Shown here in pieces: positions 7,988 through 16,207 of a stretch of DNA of 64,000 nt. Below the pieces are notes generated by a model. It was not told the DNA's origin and did no database searches. It saw only the letters and a list, made by a program, of their open reading frames with translations. Position 1 is the stretch's first letter; each line of letters begins with the position of its first letter. A program made the position numbers and the translations under genes. The DNA lies in contig CAVSDT010000002.1 of the NCBI GenBank assembly GCA_963726825.1, positions 496,001 to 560,000 of the forward strand, written 5' to 3'. This DNA is from DATLGB01 sp963726825. Its GTDB lineage: Bacteria; Actinomycetota; Thermoleophilia; Solirubrobacterales; Solirubrobacteraceae.

Positions 7988-9370
7988 GCGCCGAGCAGGT
8001 GCTGGCCGTCGACGCGCACGGTGTTGCCGGTCACGCCACCGGAGGCGGGGGAGGCGAACCAGGCGATCGTCTCGGCGACGTCGACCGGCAGGCCGCCCTG
8101 TTGCAGCGAGTTCATGCGCCGACCGGCCTCGCGGGTGGCGACGGGCATCGCGGCGGTCATGGCCGTCTCGATGAAGCCCGGGGCGACCGCGTTGATGGTC
8201 ATCCCGCGCGGCGCGAGGATCGGCGCGTAGGCGTCGACGAAGCCGATCACGCCGGCCTTCGACGTCGCGTAGTTGGCCTGGCCGCGCTGCCCGGCGATGC
8301 CGTTCATCGAGGACAGGCAGACGATCCGGCCGCCGTCGTTGAGCGCGCCGTTGTCGAGCAGCCCGTCCGTCAGGCGCTCCATCGCGGTGAGGTTGATGGC
8401 GATCAGGCGGTCCCACTTCTCCGGCTTCATGCGCGCGAGGGTGCGGTCCATCGTCACGCCCGCGTTGTGGACGACGACGTCGACGCCGCCCTGGCGGGTC
8501 TTGAGGTGCTCGGCGAGCACGTCCGGGGCGTCGGCGGCGGTGACGTCGAGCTGCAGCGTCGAGCCGCCGATGCGGTTCGCGACCTGGCGCAGCGCGTCCC
8601 CCTGCGGCGGGGATGTCGAGACAGACGACGTGGGCGCCGTCGCGGGCGAGCACCTCGGCGATCGCCTCGCCGATGCCGCGCGAGGCGCCCGTGACGACGG
8701 CGACCTTGCCGGTGAGCGGGTGCTCGGGGTCGGCGACGGGCTGGGACTCGCCGGCGCCGACGCGCACGACCTGCGCCGAGACGAAGGCCGACTTGGAGCC
8801 GAGGAAGAAGCGCAGGGTGGACTCGAGGTTGCCCTCCGCGCCGGGCGCGACGTAGACGAGCTGGGCGGTCCCGCCGAGGCGCGTCTCCTTCGCGGCGGAG
8901 CGGACGAAGCCCTCCAGCGCGCGCTGGGCGATCGCGGCGGGCGGGCCGTCGGCCTGCTCCGGCGGGGTGCCGAGGACGAGGATCCGGCCGCTGGGCGCGA
9001 GCTTGGCGATGTTCGCGTGAAAGAACGCGTACAGGGCGTGCAGGGCGCCCGAGGAGTCGATCCCGGAGGCGTCGAAGACGAGCGCGGCGTAGCGGTGCTC
9101 CTCGTCGGCGCCGGCGACCTTCCCGCGCACGCCCGCGTCCTTGCCGGTGGCGGCGGAGTCGACGTGCAGCTCGCTCGCCGTCAGCTTCAGGAGGTCCGCG
9201 ACGGGCCTGGCGAGGCGGCCGCCGGGGGCGGCGCCGATCAGCGCCGGGCCGTCGAGCAGGGCCTGTCCGGCCTCGTAGCGGCGCAGGTGGGCCGGGTTCG
9301 GGAGCCCGAGCTGCTTGACGAGGAGCTTGCCGGGCGGCGAGCCCGCGAACTGCTGGTAGCGGTCGCTCAT
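7984..9370 (-). CDS. fabG4: High-molecular-weight 3-oxoacyl reductase FabG4 (reading frame broken once)
   Basis: NADH-type beta-ketoacyl reductase of the long FabG class, 461 residues if repaired. Residues about 1-205 form the flavodoxin-like N-domain. The C-terminal SDR domain begins KVAVVTGASRGIGEAIAEVLARDG and continues in another frame with NAGVTMD, the catalytic Ser in CLSSMNG, Tyr-x3-Lys in YATSK and NAVAPGFIETAMT. The frames join after CLDIPAAG at a run of five C (8598-8602, plus strand); removing one base restores GDALRQVANRIGG. The length is 1387 nt, one more than a multiple of three. The start ATG 9370 is 8 nt from a TAGCGT hexamer. Confidence 0.88.
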
Positions 9371-9378
9371 GGTGGCAA

Positions 9379-9388
9379 ACGCTAGCGT
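9379..9388. promoter_or_regulatory. Bidirectional -10 element, fabG4 / thiolase
   Basis: ACGCTAGCGT, inside the perfect 12-bp palindrome AACGCTAGCGTT (9378-9389), reads TAGCGT on both strands with a shared TA. Start codons lie 8 nt (ATG 9370, minus) and 7 nt (ATG 9396, plus) away; the whole divergent gap is 25 bp. Confidence 0.65.
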
Positions 9389-9395
9389 TCATCAC

Positions 9396-10676
9396 ATGAG
9401 CGACGTGCGCAAGGCGGCCATCCTCGGCGGCAACCGGATCCCGTTCGCCCGGTCCAACGGGCCCTACAGCGAGGCGTCCAACCAGGACATGCTGCTCGCG
9501 ACCCTCGACGGCCTCGTGGCCCGCTTCGGGCTGCAGGGGGAGCGTCTGGGGGAGGTCGTCGCCGGCGCGGTGCTCAAGCACTCGCGCGACTTCAACCTCA
9601 CGCGCGAGACGGTGCTCGGCTCCGCGCTGGACCACGCCACGCCGGCCCACGACGTCCAGCAGGCCTGCGACACGGGCATCCAGGCGGCGATCGACGTCGC
9701 GAACAAGATCAAGCTCGGCGACATGGAGTCGGGCATCGCGGGCGGCGTCGACACGACCTCCGACGCCCCGATCGCGCTCAACGAGGACCTGCGCAAGCTC
9801 CTGCTCGAGCTCAACCGGACCAGGACGACGGCCGGCCGCGTGAAGCTGCTCGGCCACCTGCGCCCGGGGCAGATCGTCCCGCAGACGCCGCAGAACGCCG
9901 AGCCGCGCACGGGCAAGTCGATGGGGGGCCACCAGGCCATCACCAACGAGCGCTGGGGCATCTCGCGCGAGGCGCAGGACGAGCTCGCCGCGACCTCCCA
10001 CCAGCGGCTCGCCGCCGCCTACGACCGCGGCTTCTTCGACGACCTCCTCACGCCCTACCTCGGGCTGGCGCGCGACCAGAACCTGCGCCCGGACTCGACC
10101 GCGGCCAAGCTCGCCAAGCTCAAGCCGGTCTTCGGCGGGCCGGAGGGGACGATGACCGCGGGCAACTCGACGCCCCTGTCGGACGGCGCTGGCCTCGTCC
10201 TGCTGGCCTCCGACGAGTGGGCGGCCGAGCACGACATCCCCGTCCTGGCGCACCTGACCTACAGCGAGACCGCAGCCGTCGACTACGTGCACGGCGACGA
10301 GGGCCTGCTGATGGCACCGGCCTACGCCGTCCCGCGGATGCTCGCGCGCGCCGGGTTGACGTTCGACGACATCGACGTCTTCGAGATCCACGAGGCCTTC
10401 GCCGGCCAGGTGCTGACGACGCTCGCCGCGTGGGAGGACCCGGCGTTCTGCCGCGACCAGCTCGGCCTCGACGCGCCGCTCGGCCCCGTCGACCGCGCGA
10501 AGCTCAACCCCAACGGCTCCTCCCTGGGCGCCGGGCACCCGTTCGCCGCGACGGGCGGGCGGATCCTGGCCACGGCCGCCAAGGAGCTCGCCCAGCGCGG
10601 CTCCGGACGCGCGCTGATCTCGATCTGCGCGGCCGGTGGGCAGGGCGTCGTCGCGCTCGTGGAGCGCGAGGCGTAG
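9396..10676 (+). CDS. Acetyl-CoA acetyltransferase (thiolase), FadA2-like
   Basis: Thiolase catalysing reversible acyl transfer and cleavage of 3-ketoacyl-CoA, 426 residues. The acylated Cys91 lies in DVQQACDTG. The C-terminal catalytic blocks are IHEAFAGQ, LNPNGSSLGAGHPFAATGGR and ICAAGGQG, with the second catalytic Cys. It diverges from fabG4 and the hydratase as fadA2 does in mycobacteria. The three enzymes could cover ketoreduction, dehydration and thiolysis of acyl-CoA. ATG 9396 is chosen because it is 7 nt after TAGCGT; an upstream GTG at 9369 overlaps the fabG4 start. Confidence 0.93.
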   Translation: MSDVRKAAILGGNRIPFARSNGPYSEASNQDMLLATLDGLVARFGLQGERLGEVVAGAVLKHSRDFNLTRETVLGSALDHATPAHDVQQACDTGIQAAIDVANKIKLGDMESGIAGGVDTTSDAPIALNEDLRKLLLELNRTRTTAGRVKLLGHLRPGQIVPQTPQNAEPRTGKSMGGHQAITNERWGISREAQDELAATSHQRLAAAYDRGFFDDLLTPYLGLARDQNLRPDSTAAKLAKLKPVFGGPEGTMTAGNSTPLSDGAGLVLLASDEWAAEHDIPVLAHLTYSETAAVDYVHGDEGLLMAPAYAVPRMLARAGLTFDDIDVFEIHEAFAGQVLTTLAAWEDPAFCRDQLGLDAPLGPVDRAKLNPNGSSLGAGHPFAATGGRILATAAKELAQRGSGRALISICAAGGQGVVALVEREA

Positions 10677-10714
10677 CCGCGGCCGGCCTTGAGGCAACCG
10701 CCGCAGGGCAGTAC

Positions 10715-10743
10715 GTCCGTCCGGCGACGGTCCCCGGACGGAC
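10715..10743 (+). terminator. Candidate terminator hairpin after the thiolase gene
   Basis: GTCCGTCCGG (10715-10724) and CCGGACGGAC (10734-10743) form a perfect 10-bp stem with a 9-nt loop, 39 bp after the stop. No T-tract follows, as is common at high GC. Confidence 0.5.
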
Positions 10744-10798
10744 ACCCGACGACGCGGCCGCAGCAGAACCGTCGCTCTCCGCGCGTTGGGTGGGGGAC

Positions 10799-11896
10799 AT
10801 GAACCGTCTGCGCCTGCCCACGATCGTCCTGGCGACGACCCTCGCCGCCGCCGCAACGGCGGCGCCGGCCCACGCCGCCGAGGTCGTCATCGGCTCCGAC
10901 CTCTCCCAGCCGGCCACCGTCGCCCTCAGCGACGGCAACGACACCTTCTACTGGCAGGGCTCCAAGCCGGCCGGGATCACCGTTCCCGTGCAGGGGGAGG
11001 TCCGCGCCATCAAGATCAAGGGCGGGACCGTCCAGACGCCGGAGCAGACGACGCACGCCAAGGCCACCGATCCCGACTACGACATCTTCCAGTGGGTCGT
11101 CCTGCGTCCGCAGGGGGACGGGACCTACCGCACGGTCGTGACCTCCGAGCGCAACGTGGCGCCCGTGATCGGGCGGGGCGGCGTGGACGAGAACACGATC
11201 ACGACGCTCCGGCAGCCGCAGGACAACGCCCGCATCTGCACCAAGCCGGGCGACGTCGTGGCCGCCGCGACCGTCGGTGGCTACGTCGCGTCTGACCGCG
11301 GCACCCAGAACGGCTTCGACAAGGGCCTGCCGTACCAGATGTTCGCGCGCTCCGGGACGAGCTCGCTGTTCGAGTTCCGTGCGGGCGGGGCGGTCCAGGA
11401 GGGCGTCACGCCGGTGATCGGGAGCGAGATGAACGGCGTGGAGCTCCTGATGCAGGCCGTCATCGGAACGGGGCCCGACGCGCGCTTCAGCTGCCAGACC
11501 CCGGAGGAGCAGAAGGGCGCCGCCGGCCCGGGCGGCGGCGGTGGCGGTGGCGGCGGCGGCGGCGCGGCCCAGCCGCTCCCCCCGATGGCCACCCCGCTGC
11601 TGAAGGCCCGCCGCCTGACCAAGAAGGGCACCGTCCCCGTCAACCTCACCTGCCGCGCGGAGGGCACCGACTGCGCCGGCACGATCGAGCTGCGCGCCCA
11701 CAAGAAGACGATCGGCAAGCGCAAGTACGTGCTGGCCAAGGGCGCGTCCGGGGTGTTCGCCGTCAAGCTGACCAAGCGGGGCAAGCGCTTCGTGAAGGTC
11801 GCCTCGAAGAAGAAGCTGCGCACCGCCGTCGTCGTGACCGCCACGGGCGGCCGCAAGGCGAGCGGCATCTTCAACATCCGGCCCGTCAAGCGGTGA
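10799..11896 (+). CDS. Secreted protein of unknown function with Gly-rich linker
   Basis: I do not recognise the family. The 365-residue product starts with a signal peptide (MNRLRLPTIVLATTLAA..., cleavage near AHA-AEV). Residues about 28-235 form a domain that recurs in the next gene: GSDLSQPATV, YWQGSKPAGITVPVQG, IKIKGGTV, VVTSERNVAP, the Cys in RICTKPGDVV, and NGVELLMQAVIGTGPDARFSC. A run of ten Gly follows, then a Lys-rich beta domain of about 95 residues with two Cys (LTCRAEGTDCAGT). The final codons overlap the next gene as GTGA. A surface-exposed role is inferred. Confidence 0.8.
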   Translation: MNRLRLPTIVLATTLAAAATAAPAHAAEVVIGSDLSQPATVALSDGNDTFYWQGSKPAGITVPVQGEVRAIKIKGGTVQTPEQTTHAKATDPDYDIFQWVVLRPQGDGTYRTVVTSERNVAPVIGRGGVDENTITTLRQPQDNARICTKPGDVVAAATVGGYVASDRGTQNGFDKGLPYQMFARSGTSSLFEFRAGGAVQEGVTPVIGSEMNGVELLMQAVIGTGPDARFSCQTPEEQKGAAGPGGGGGGGGGGGAAQPLPPMATPLLKARRLTKKGTVPVNLTCRAEGTDCAGTIELRAHKKTIGKRKYVLAKGASGVFAVKLTKRGKRFVKVASKKKLRTAVVVTATGGRKASGIFNIRPVKR

Positions 11897-12528
11897 CCTC
11901 CCGCCCGCTCGCGGCTGTGCTCGCGGCGGGTGTCCTGCTTCAGGGCGGCGCGGCCGGCGACGCCGCCGCGCGCGCCGTCAAGGTGGGATCGGCGCTGAAG
12001 GCGCCTGCGACGGTCGCCCGGGCCAAGCCGGTCGACTCCGCCTACTGGCCCGCCCGGCGCGCGTCCGGCCCGCGGATCGACGTGCCCTTCAAGGGCCAGG
12101 CGACGACGATCCGCATGAAGGGCGGCGTCGTTGCGACACCGGGCCACAAGCCCTTCGACCTGCTCCACTTCCAGGTGCTGCGCAAGGTCGGCGCGAAGTG
12201 GCGGGTGATGGTGACGTCGGAGGACTTCACGGCGCCGCTGCTGTCGGGCCCGGACCAGATCTCCTCCTACACGTCCGCCTACCTGTGCGTGCGCAAGGGG
12301 GACCGGATCGCGCTCTCCAACGCCGGCGGGTTCGGCGACGGGTATCCCGACGGCGTGCCGTTTGAGACCTTCGGGAAGGTGCGGGGCGCGGCGACGAACG
12401 CGTTCACGGGCGCGGGGAGGAACATGAACGGATCCAGGATGCGCCCGCGCCGGTTGCGGGGAATCGAGCTGCTCGTGCAGGCGACGGTCGTCAACGGCAG
12501 CGCCGCGCGGCCGTTCTGCCGGCAGTAG
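11893..12528 (+). CDS. Secreted paralogue of the upstream protein
   Basis: The 211-residue protein has an N-terminal signal-like segment (LAAVLAAGVLLQGGAAGDAAA) and one domain matching the upstream protein: GSALKAPATV, YWPARRASGPRIDVPFKGQ, IRMKGGVV, MVTSEDFTAP, the Cys in YLCVRKGDRI, RGIELLVQATVVNGSAARPFC. It lacks the Gly-rich linker and the Lys-rich C-terminal domain. The start is GTG 11893, overlapping the previous TGA, so the two are translationally coupled and probably arose by tandem duplication. Function is unknown. Confidence 0.8.
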   Translation: MTSRPLAAVLAAGVLLQGGAAGDAAARAVKVGSALKAPATVARAKPVDSAYWPARRASGPRIDVPFKGQATTIRMKGGVVATPGHKPFDLLHFQVLRKVGAKWRVMVTSEDFTAPLLSGPDQISSYTSAYLCVRKGDRIALSNAGGFGDGYPDGVPFETFGKVRGAATNAFTGAGRNMNGSRMRPRRLRGIELLVQATVVNGSAARPFCRQ

Positions 12529-12557
12529 CGGCGCGGCGCGCACCCCGCCCCGCGGCG

Positions 12558-12563
12558 TAGCGT
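12558..12563 (+). promoter_or_regulatory. Putative -10 hexamer TAGCGT before alkA
   Basis: TAGCGT ends 10 nt before ATG 12574, with no Shine-Dalgarno in between. Confidence 0.45.
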
Positions 12564-12573
12564 TGCGCGGGCG

Positions 12574-13449
12574 ATGGCGCCGCGGGCGACGATGGACGGC
12601 TTCGACGCGTTGCGCGGGTTCCTCGCCCAGCGCGCCGTGCCTGGGGTGGAGGTGCTCGCCGGCGACGTCTACCGACGTGCGCTGGACGGGCGGGTGGTCG
12701 CGGTGCGCTGGCCCGCAGCGGCGGCCGACGACGGCGCCTGCGCCCGGCCATCCCGCCTTCCTGGCGCCGGCTCCGGTCCCGGCTCCGGACCCGGCGGCGC
12801 GGCGGCTGCGGCGCTCGCCGCTCTCATCGCCGGCCCCGACGCGGACGTCGCCGCGGCCGCCGCGCACCTGCGCGGTCATGCGCTGCTCGGCCCGCTGGTC
12901 CGTGCGGCGCCCGGGCTGCGGGTCCCCGGCCACCCCGACGGTGCGGAGCTCGCGGTGCGGGCGATCCTCGGTCAGCAGGTCTCGGTGGGGGGTGCGCGCA
13001 CGCTCGCCGGGCGCCTGACGGCGTCCTACGGCACGCCGCTCGACCGCCCGGCCGGCGGCGTCACCCACGCCTTCCCGGCGCCCGCCGCGCTGGCGGCGAT
13101 CGAGCCGGAGGACCTCCCGATGCCGCGGTCGCGCGGTCGGGCGCTCGTCGGCCTGGCCGCCGCGGTGCGCGACGGCCGGCTGGACCTCTCCCCGGACGCC
13201 GATCCGGCCGCCGTCCGCGCAGGCCTGCTCGAGCTGTGGGGGATCGGCCCGTGGACGGCCGACTACGTGCTCATGCGCGCGTTCCGGGCACCCGACGTCC
13301 TGCTGGTGGGTGACCTCGGCGTGCGGCACGCGCTCCGCGCTCTCGGCGCGGACACCTCGGCGGCGGCGCTGCGCCGGCTCGCGCAGGAGGTCTCGCCGTG
13401 GGGGTCGTACGCGACGATGCAGCTCTGGCACACGCTCGGCGCGGCCTGA
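12574..13449 (+). CDS. alkA: DNA-3-methyladenine glycosylase II (HhH-GPD family)
   Basis: Base-excision repair enzyme removing alkylated purines, 291 residues. An AlkA-type N-terminal part (FLAQRAVPGVEVLAGDVYRRAL) precedes AILGQQVSVGGARTLAGRL. The helix-hairpin-helix is LLELWGIGPWTADYVLM, and the catalytic Asp is likely in DVLLVGDLGVRHAL. A Gly/Pro/Ala-rich stretch near residues 60-80 is looser than usual. ATG 12592 is a possible alternative start. The neighbouring helicase gene suggests a DNA-repair pair, but each has its own putative promoter. Confidence 0.88.
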   Translation: MAPRATMDGFDALRGFLAQRAVPGVEVLAGDVYRRALDGRVVAVRWPAAAADDGACARPSRLPGAGSGPGSGPGGAAAAALAALIAGPDADVAAAAAHLRGHALLGPLVRAAPGLRVPGHPDGAELAVRAILGQQVSVGGARTLAGRLTASYGTPLDRPAGGVTHAFPAPAALAAIEPEDLPMPRSRGRALVGLAAAVRDGRLDLSPDADPAAVRAGLLELWGIGPWTADYVLMRAFRAPDVLLVGDLGVRHALRALGADTSAAALRRLAQEVSPWGSYATMQLWHTLGAA

Positions 13450-13507
13450 GGTGTTGCGACTTCGTGCCGGTTCGGGGCGTCTGCCGGGTTCCCGCCGGGC
13501 CGCGACC

Positions 13508-13513
13508 TAGGTT
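13508..13513 (+). promoter_or_regulatory. Putative -10 hexamer TAGGTT before rqlH
   Basis: TAGGTT ends 6 nt before ATG 13520, fitting a leaderless mRNA. Confidence 0.5.
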
Positions 13514-13519
13514 GGATCC

Positions 13520-15592
13520 ATGCCCACCGCGACCGACGCCGATGCTCGCGCCCTCACGGCGCTGCGGGCCCTCGCCGGGCCCGGGGCGGAGCCGCGCGAG
13601 CACCAGCTGGAGGCGGTGCGGGACCTCGTCGAGGACCGCGCGCGGGTGCTCTGCGTCCAGCGGACCGGGTGGGGCAAGTCCGCCGTCTACTTCGTGGCGA
13701 CGAGCCTGCTGCGTGCCGACGGCGCCGGACCGACGCTGATCGTCTCGCCGCTCCTCGCGCTGATGCGCAACCAGATCGCGGCGGCGGAGCGGCTCGGCCT
13801 GCGGGCGCACACGGTCAACTCGACCAACCGCGACGCGTGGGCGGAGGTCCGCGAGCTGCTGGAGGCCGATGCGGTCGACCTGCTGCTGATCAGCCCCGAG
13901 CGCCTCAACAACCCGGCGTTCCGGGAGACGATGCTGCCGCTGTTCGCCGCGCGGGTCGGCCTGCTCGTCGTCGACGAGGCCCACTGCGTGTCGGACTGGG
14001 GGCACGACTTCCGGCCGGACTACCGCCGCATCGCGGACGTGCTCGAACGGCTGCCGGACGGTGTGGCGGTGCTCGGCACGACCGCGACGGCCAACGACCG
14101 CGTCGTCGCCGACGTCGAGGCCCAGCTCGGCCACGGCTCCTCCGCGCCGCTGCGCACCTACCGGGGTCCGCTGGCCCGGCAGTCGCTGCGGCTCGAGGTC
14201 GTCGAGCTCGCCCGGCCCGCCGACCGGCTCGCCTGGTTGGCGACCCACCTGCCGCAGCTGCCGGGCTCGGGCATCGTCTACACGCTCACCAAGCGTGATG
14301 CTGACGCGGTCGCGGAGTGGCTGACGACCCGCGGGATCTCCGCCGAGAGCTATTCCGGCGAGGTCGACACGGAACGCCGTGTCGCCACGGAGGACCGGCT
14401 GCTGGCCAACGACGTCAAGGCCGTCGTGGCGACGAGCGCGCTCGGGATGGGCTACGACAAGCGCGACCTGGGCTGGGTCGTGCACTACCAGGCTCCCGGC
14501 TCGGTGATCGCCTACTACCAGCAGGTCGGCCGCGCCGGCCGCGGGGTCGACCACGCGGACGTCGTGCTGCTGCGGGGCGCGGAGGACCGGCGCATCCAGG
14601 ACTTCTTCATCGAGTCGGCGTTCCCGCGACGCGAGCACGTCGAGGCCGTCCTCGAGCACCTCGCCGCGGCGCCCGACGGTGCGACGACGCGCGAGCTCAC
14701 CAGCGTCGTCAACCTCGGCCAGGGGCGCCTGGACGCCATGCTCAAGGTGCTCGACGTCGAGGGCGCCGTGACCAGGTCGGGCCCGCGCTGGACCGTCGCG
14801 GCGGGCAACGCCGGATGGACCTACGAGGCCGACCGCTACGCCGCGGTGACCGAGCTGCGCCGGGCCGAGCAGGCCGCGATGGCCAAGCTCGGCACGGACG
14901 GGCGCTGCCTGATGCGCGCCCTCCAGGAGGAGCTCGACGACCCGGACCCGCGCGACTGCGGCCGCTGCGCGGAGTGCACCGCGGCGCGCTTCGACGGCGA
15001 GCTGGATCCTGAGCTCGTCCGCGCCGCCGCGCTGCACCTGCGGGCGCGGCCACTGCCGATCGAGGTCAAGAAGATGGCGCCGAACGCCGACGGTGCGATG
15101 CGCAAGATCCCCGCAGAGGTCCAGGCTTCGGAGGGTCGCGCCCTCGCCCGCCTCGGGGACGGTGGCTGGGACCCGCTCGTGCAGCGCGGCCGGGCGTCGG
15201 GAAGCTTCGACGCGGAGCTCGCCGACGCCGCTGCCGAGCTCGTCCGGACCTGGGGCGTGCGGCCGGCGTGGATCGCCGCGATCCCCTCCGATCGGTCCGG
15301 GGACCTCGTTCCCGCGCTCGCCCGCGCGCTCGGCGACCGCCTCGGCGTCCCCTTCGCCGACGTGCTCGCCCGCGCCGAGGACCGCCCGCCCCAGCGTGAC
15401 ATGGCCAACGCGGCGACCCAGGCCGCCAACGTGCGCGGCGCCTTCGCCGTGACCGGCGACCCGCCGCCGGGCCCGGGCCTGCTCGTCGACGACGTGCGCC
15501 AGTCCGGCTGGACCCTCGCGATGGTGGCCGGCCAGCTGCGCCGCCGCGGCGCCGAGGCCGTGCATCCGCTGGCGCTGACGACGGCGTTCTAG
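13520..15592 (+). CDS. RecQ-like DNA helicase with C-terminal phosphoribosyltransferase domain (RqlH type)
   Basis: Superfamily 2 ATP-dependent 3'-5' DNA helicase of 690 residues. Motif I is QRTGWGKSAV (near residue 50), motif II is DEAH (about 153-156), followed by CVSDWGHDFRPDY, the RecQ aromatic-rich loop. Motif VI is QQVGRAGRG. A RecQ zinc-binding region carries CGRCAEC. No HRDC domain is seen. Instead the C-terminus is a PRTase-like fold with LLVDDVRQSGWT (about residues 654-665). This layout and length match mycobacterial RqlH. What the PRTase-like domain does is not established. Confidence 0.9.
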   Translation: MPTATDADARALTALRALAGPGAEPREHQLEAVRDLVEDRARVLCVQRTGWGKSAVYFVATSLLRADGAGPTLIVSPLLALMRNQIAAAERLGLRAHTVNSTNRDAWAEVRELLEADAVDLLLISPERLNNPAFRETMLPLFAARVGLLVVDEAHCVSDWGHDFRPDYRRIADVLERLPDGVAVLGTTATANDRVVADVEAQLGHGSSAPLRTYRGPLARQSLRLEVVELARPADRLAWLATHLPQLPGSGIVYTLTKRDADAVAEWLTTRGISAESYSGEVDTERRVATEDRLLANDVKAVVATSALGMGYDKRDLGWVVHYQAPGSVIAYYQQVGRAGRGVDHADVVLLRGAEDRRIQDFFIESAFPRREHVEAVLEHLAAAPDGATTRELTSVVNLGQGRLDAMLKVLDVEGAVTRSGPRWTVAAGNAGWTYEADRYAAVTELRRAEQAAMAKLGTDGRCLMRALQEELDDPDPRDCGRCAECTAARFDGELDPELVRAAALHLRARPLPIEVKKMAPNADGAMRKIPAEVQASEGRALARLGDGGWDPLVQRGRASGSFDAELADAAAELVRTWGVRPAWIAAIPSDRSGDLVPALARALGDRLGVPFADVLARAEDRPPQRDMANAATQAANVRGAFAVTGDPPPGPGLLVDDVRQSGWTLAMVAGQLRRRGAEAVHPLALTTAF

Positions 15593-15654
15593 CCCGTCCG
15601 GCCGGCACGTCGGGCCCGTCCCGCCGGCGGGCGGGGTGGCGGCCGGCTGGCGAT

Positions 15655-15981
15655 GGGGTGGCGACCTGCGGGCGGCGGTGGCGACCTGCGGGCGGTGGGG
15701 TGGCGACCTGCGGGCGGTGGGGTGGCGACCTGCGGGCGGCGGGGTGGCGACCGGCGGGCGGTGGGGTGGCGACCTGCGGGCGGTGGGGTGGCGACCTGCG
15801 GGCGGTGGGGTGGCGACCTGCGGGCGGTGGGGTGGCGACCTGCGGGCGGTGGGGTGGCGACCTGCGGGCGGTGGGGTGGCGACCTGCGGGCGGTGGGGTG
15901 GCGACCTGCGGGCGGTGGGGTGGCGACCTGCGGGCGGTGGGGTGGCGACCTGCGGGCGTGGGGTGGCGACCTGCGGGCGGT
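15655..15981. repeat. 22-bp tandem array, 15 copies
   Basis: The unit begins GGGGTGGCGACCTGCGGGCG and is completed by GT (sometimes GC). Fifteen consecutive units are present. Unit 2 lacks two bases, unit 14 lacks one, and unit 5 has CCG for CTG, so 327 bp equals 15 x 22 minus 3. There are no spacers. Because 22 is not a multiple of 3, each reading frame cycles, arguing against a coding role. The first nine bases of the unit equal the first nine of the adjoining palindrome. Confidence 0.95.
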
Positions 15982-16030
15982 GGGGTGGCGGAGGTTGACC
16001 GCAGGATGTGCGGTCAACCTCCGCCACCCC
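15982..16030. repeat. Palindromic element, copy 2 (perfect 22-bp arms)
   Basis: Arms 15982-16003 and 16009-16030 are perfect inverted copies around a 5-nt loop (GGATG). The outer 20 bases match copy 1 at 5440-5488, whose loop also has GATG. It directly ends the 22-bp tandem array. It could act as a bidirectional terminator for rqlH and the GIY-YIG gene, but its recurrence with conserved sequence suggests a REP-like element. Confidence 0.9.
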
Positions 16031-16160
16031 CGGGGTCGGGCCGTCGGGGGCGTCGGGGCCGTCGAGGCGTCGGGGCCGTCGAGGCGTCGGGGGCGTCGGG
16101 GCGTCGGGGCGTCGGGGGCGTCGGGGCGTCGGGGCGTCGGGGCCGTCGGGGCCGGCGGGC
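16031..16160. repeat. Short-unit GTCGGGGC-type repeat
   Basis: About 130 bp built from GTCGGGGC, GTCGGGGGC and GTCGAGGC words in irregular order, next to the palindrome. Probably slippage-derived low-complexity DNA. Confidence 0.75.
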
Positions 16161-16207
16161 CGCCACCCCGCGGCAGCCCCGCACCCCCGGCCGTCCGCCG
16201 CCAGCCC

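Larger units (their letters stand above)
15593..16207. other. 615-bp gene-free repeat region between convergent genes
   Basis: I see no credible gene. It holds three neighbouring repeat structures, annotated separately: a 22-bp tandem array (15655-15981), a perfect palindrome (15982-16030) and a GTCGGGGC-type short-unit repeat (16031-16160). Open frames across it are artefacts of repeats without stop codons. Confidence 0.85.

Noticed and set aside
7984..8520. Separate short SDR gene
   Set aside because: It lacks the Rossmann N-terminus, which lies directly upstream in another frame. A one-base change joins them into a normal FabG4.
15655..15981. CRISPR array
   Set aside because: Repeats are directly adjacent with no unique spacers, and no cas genes are present.
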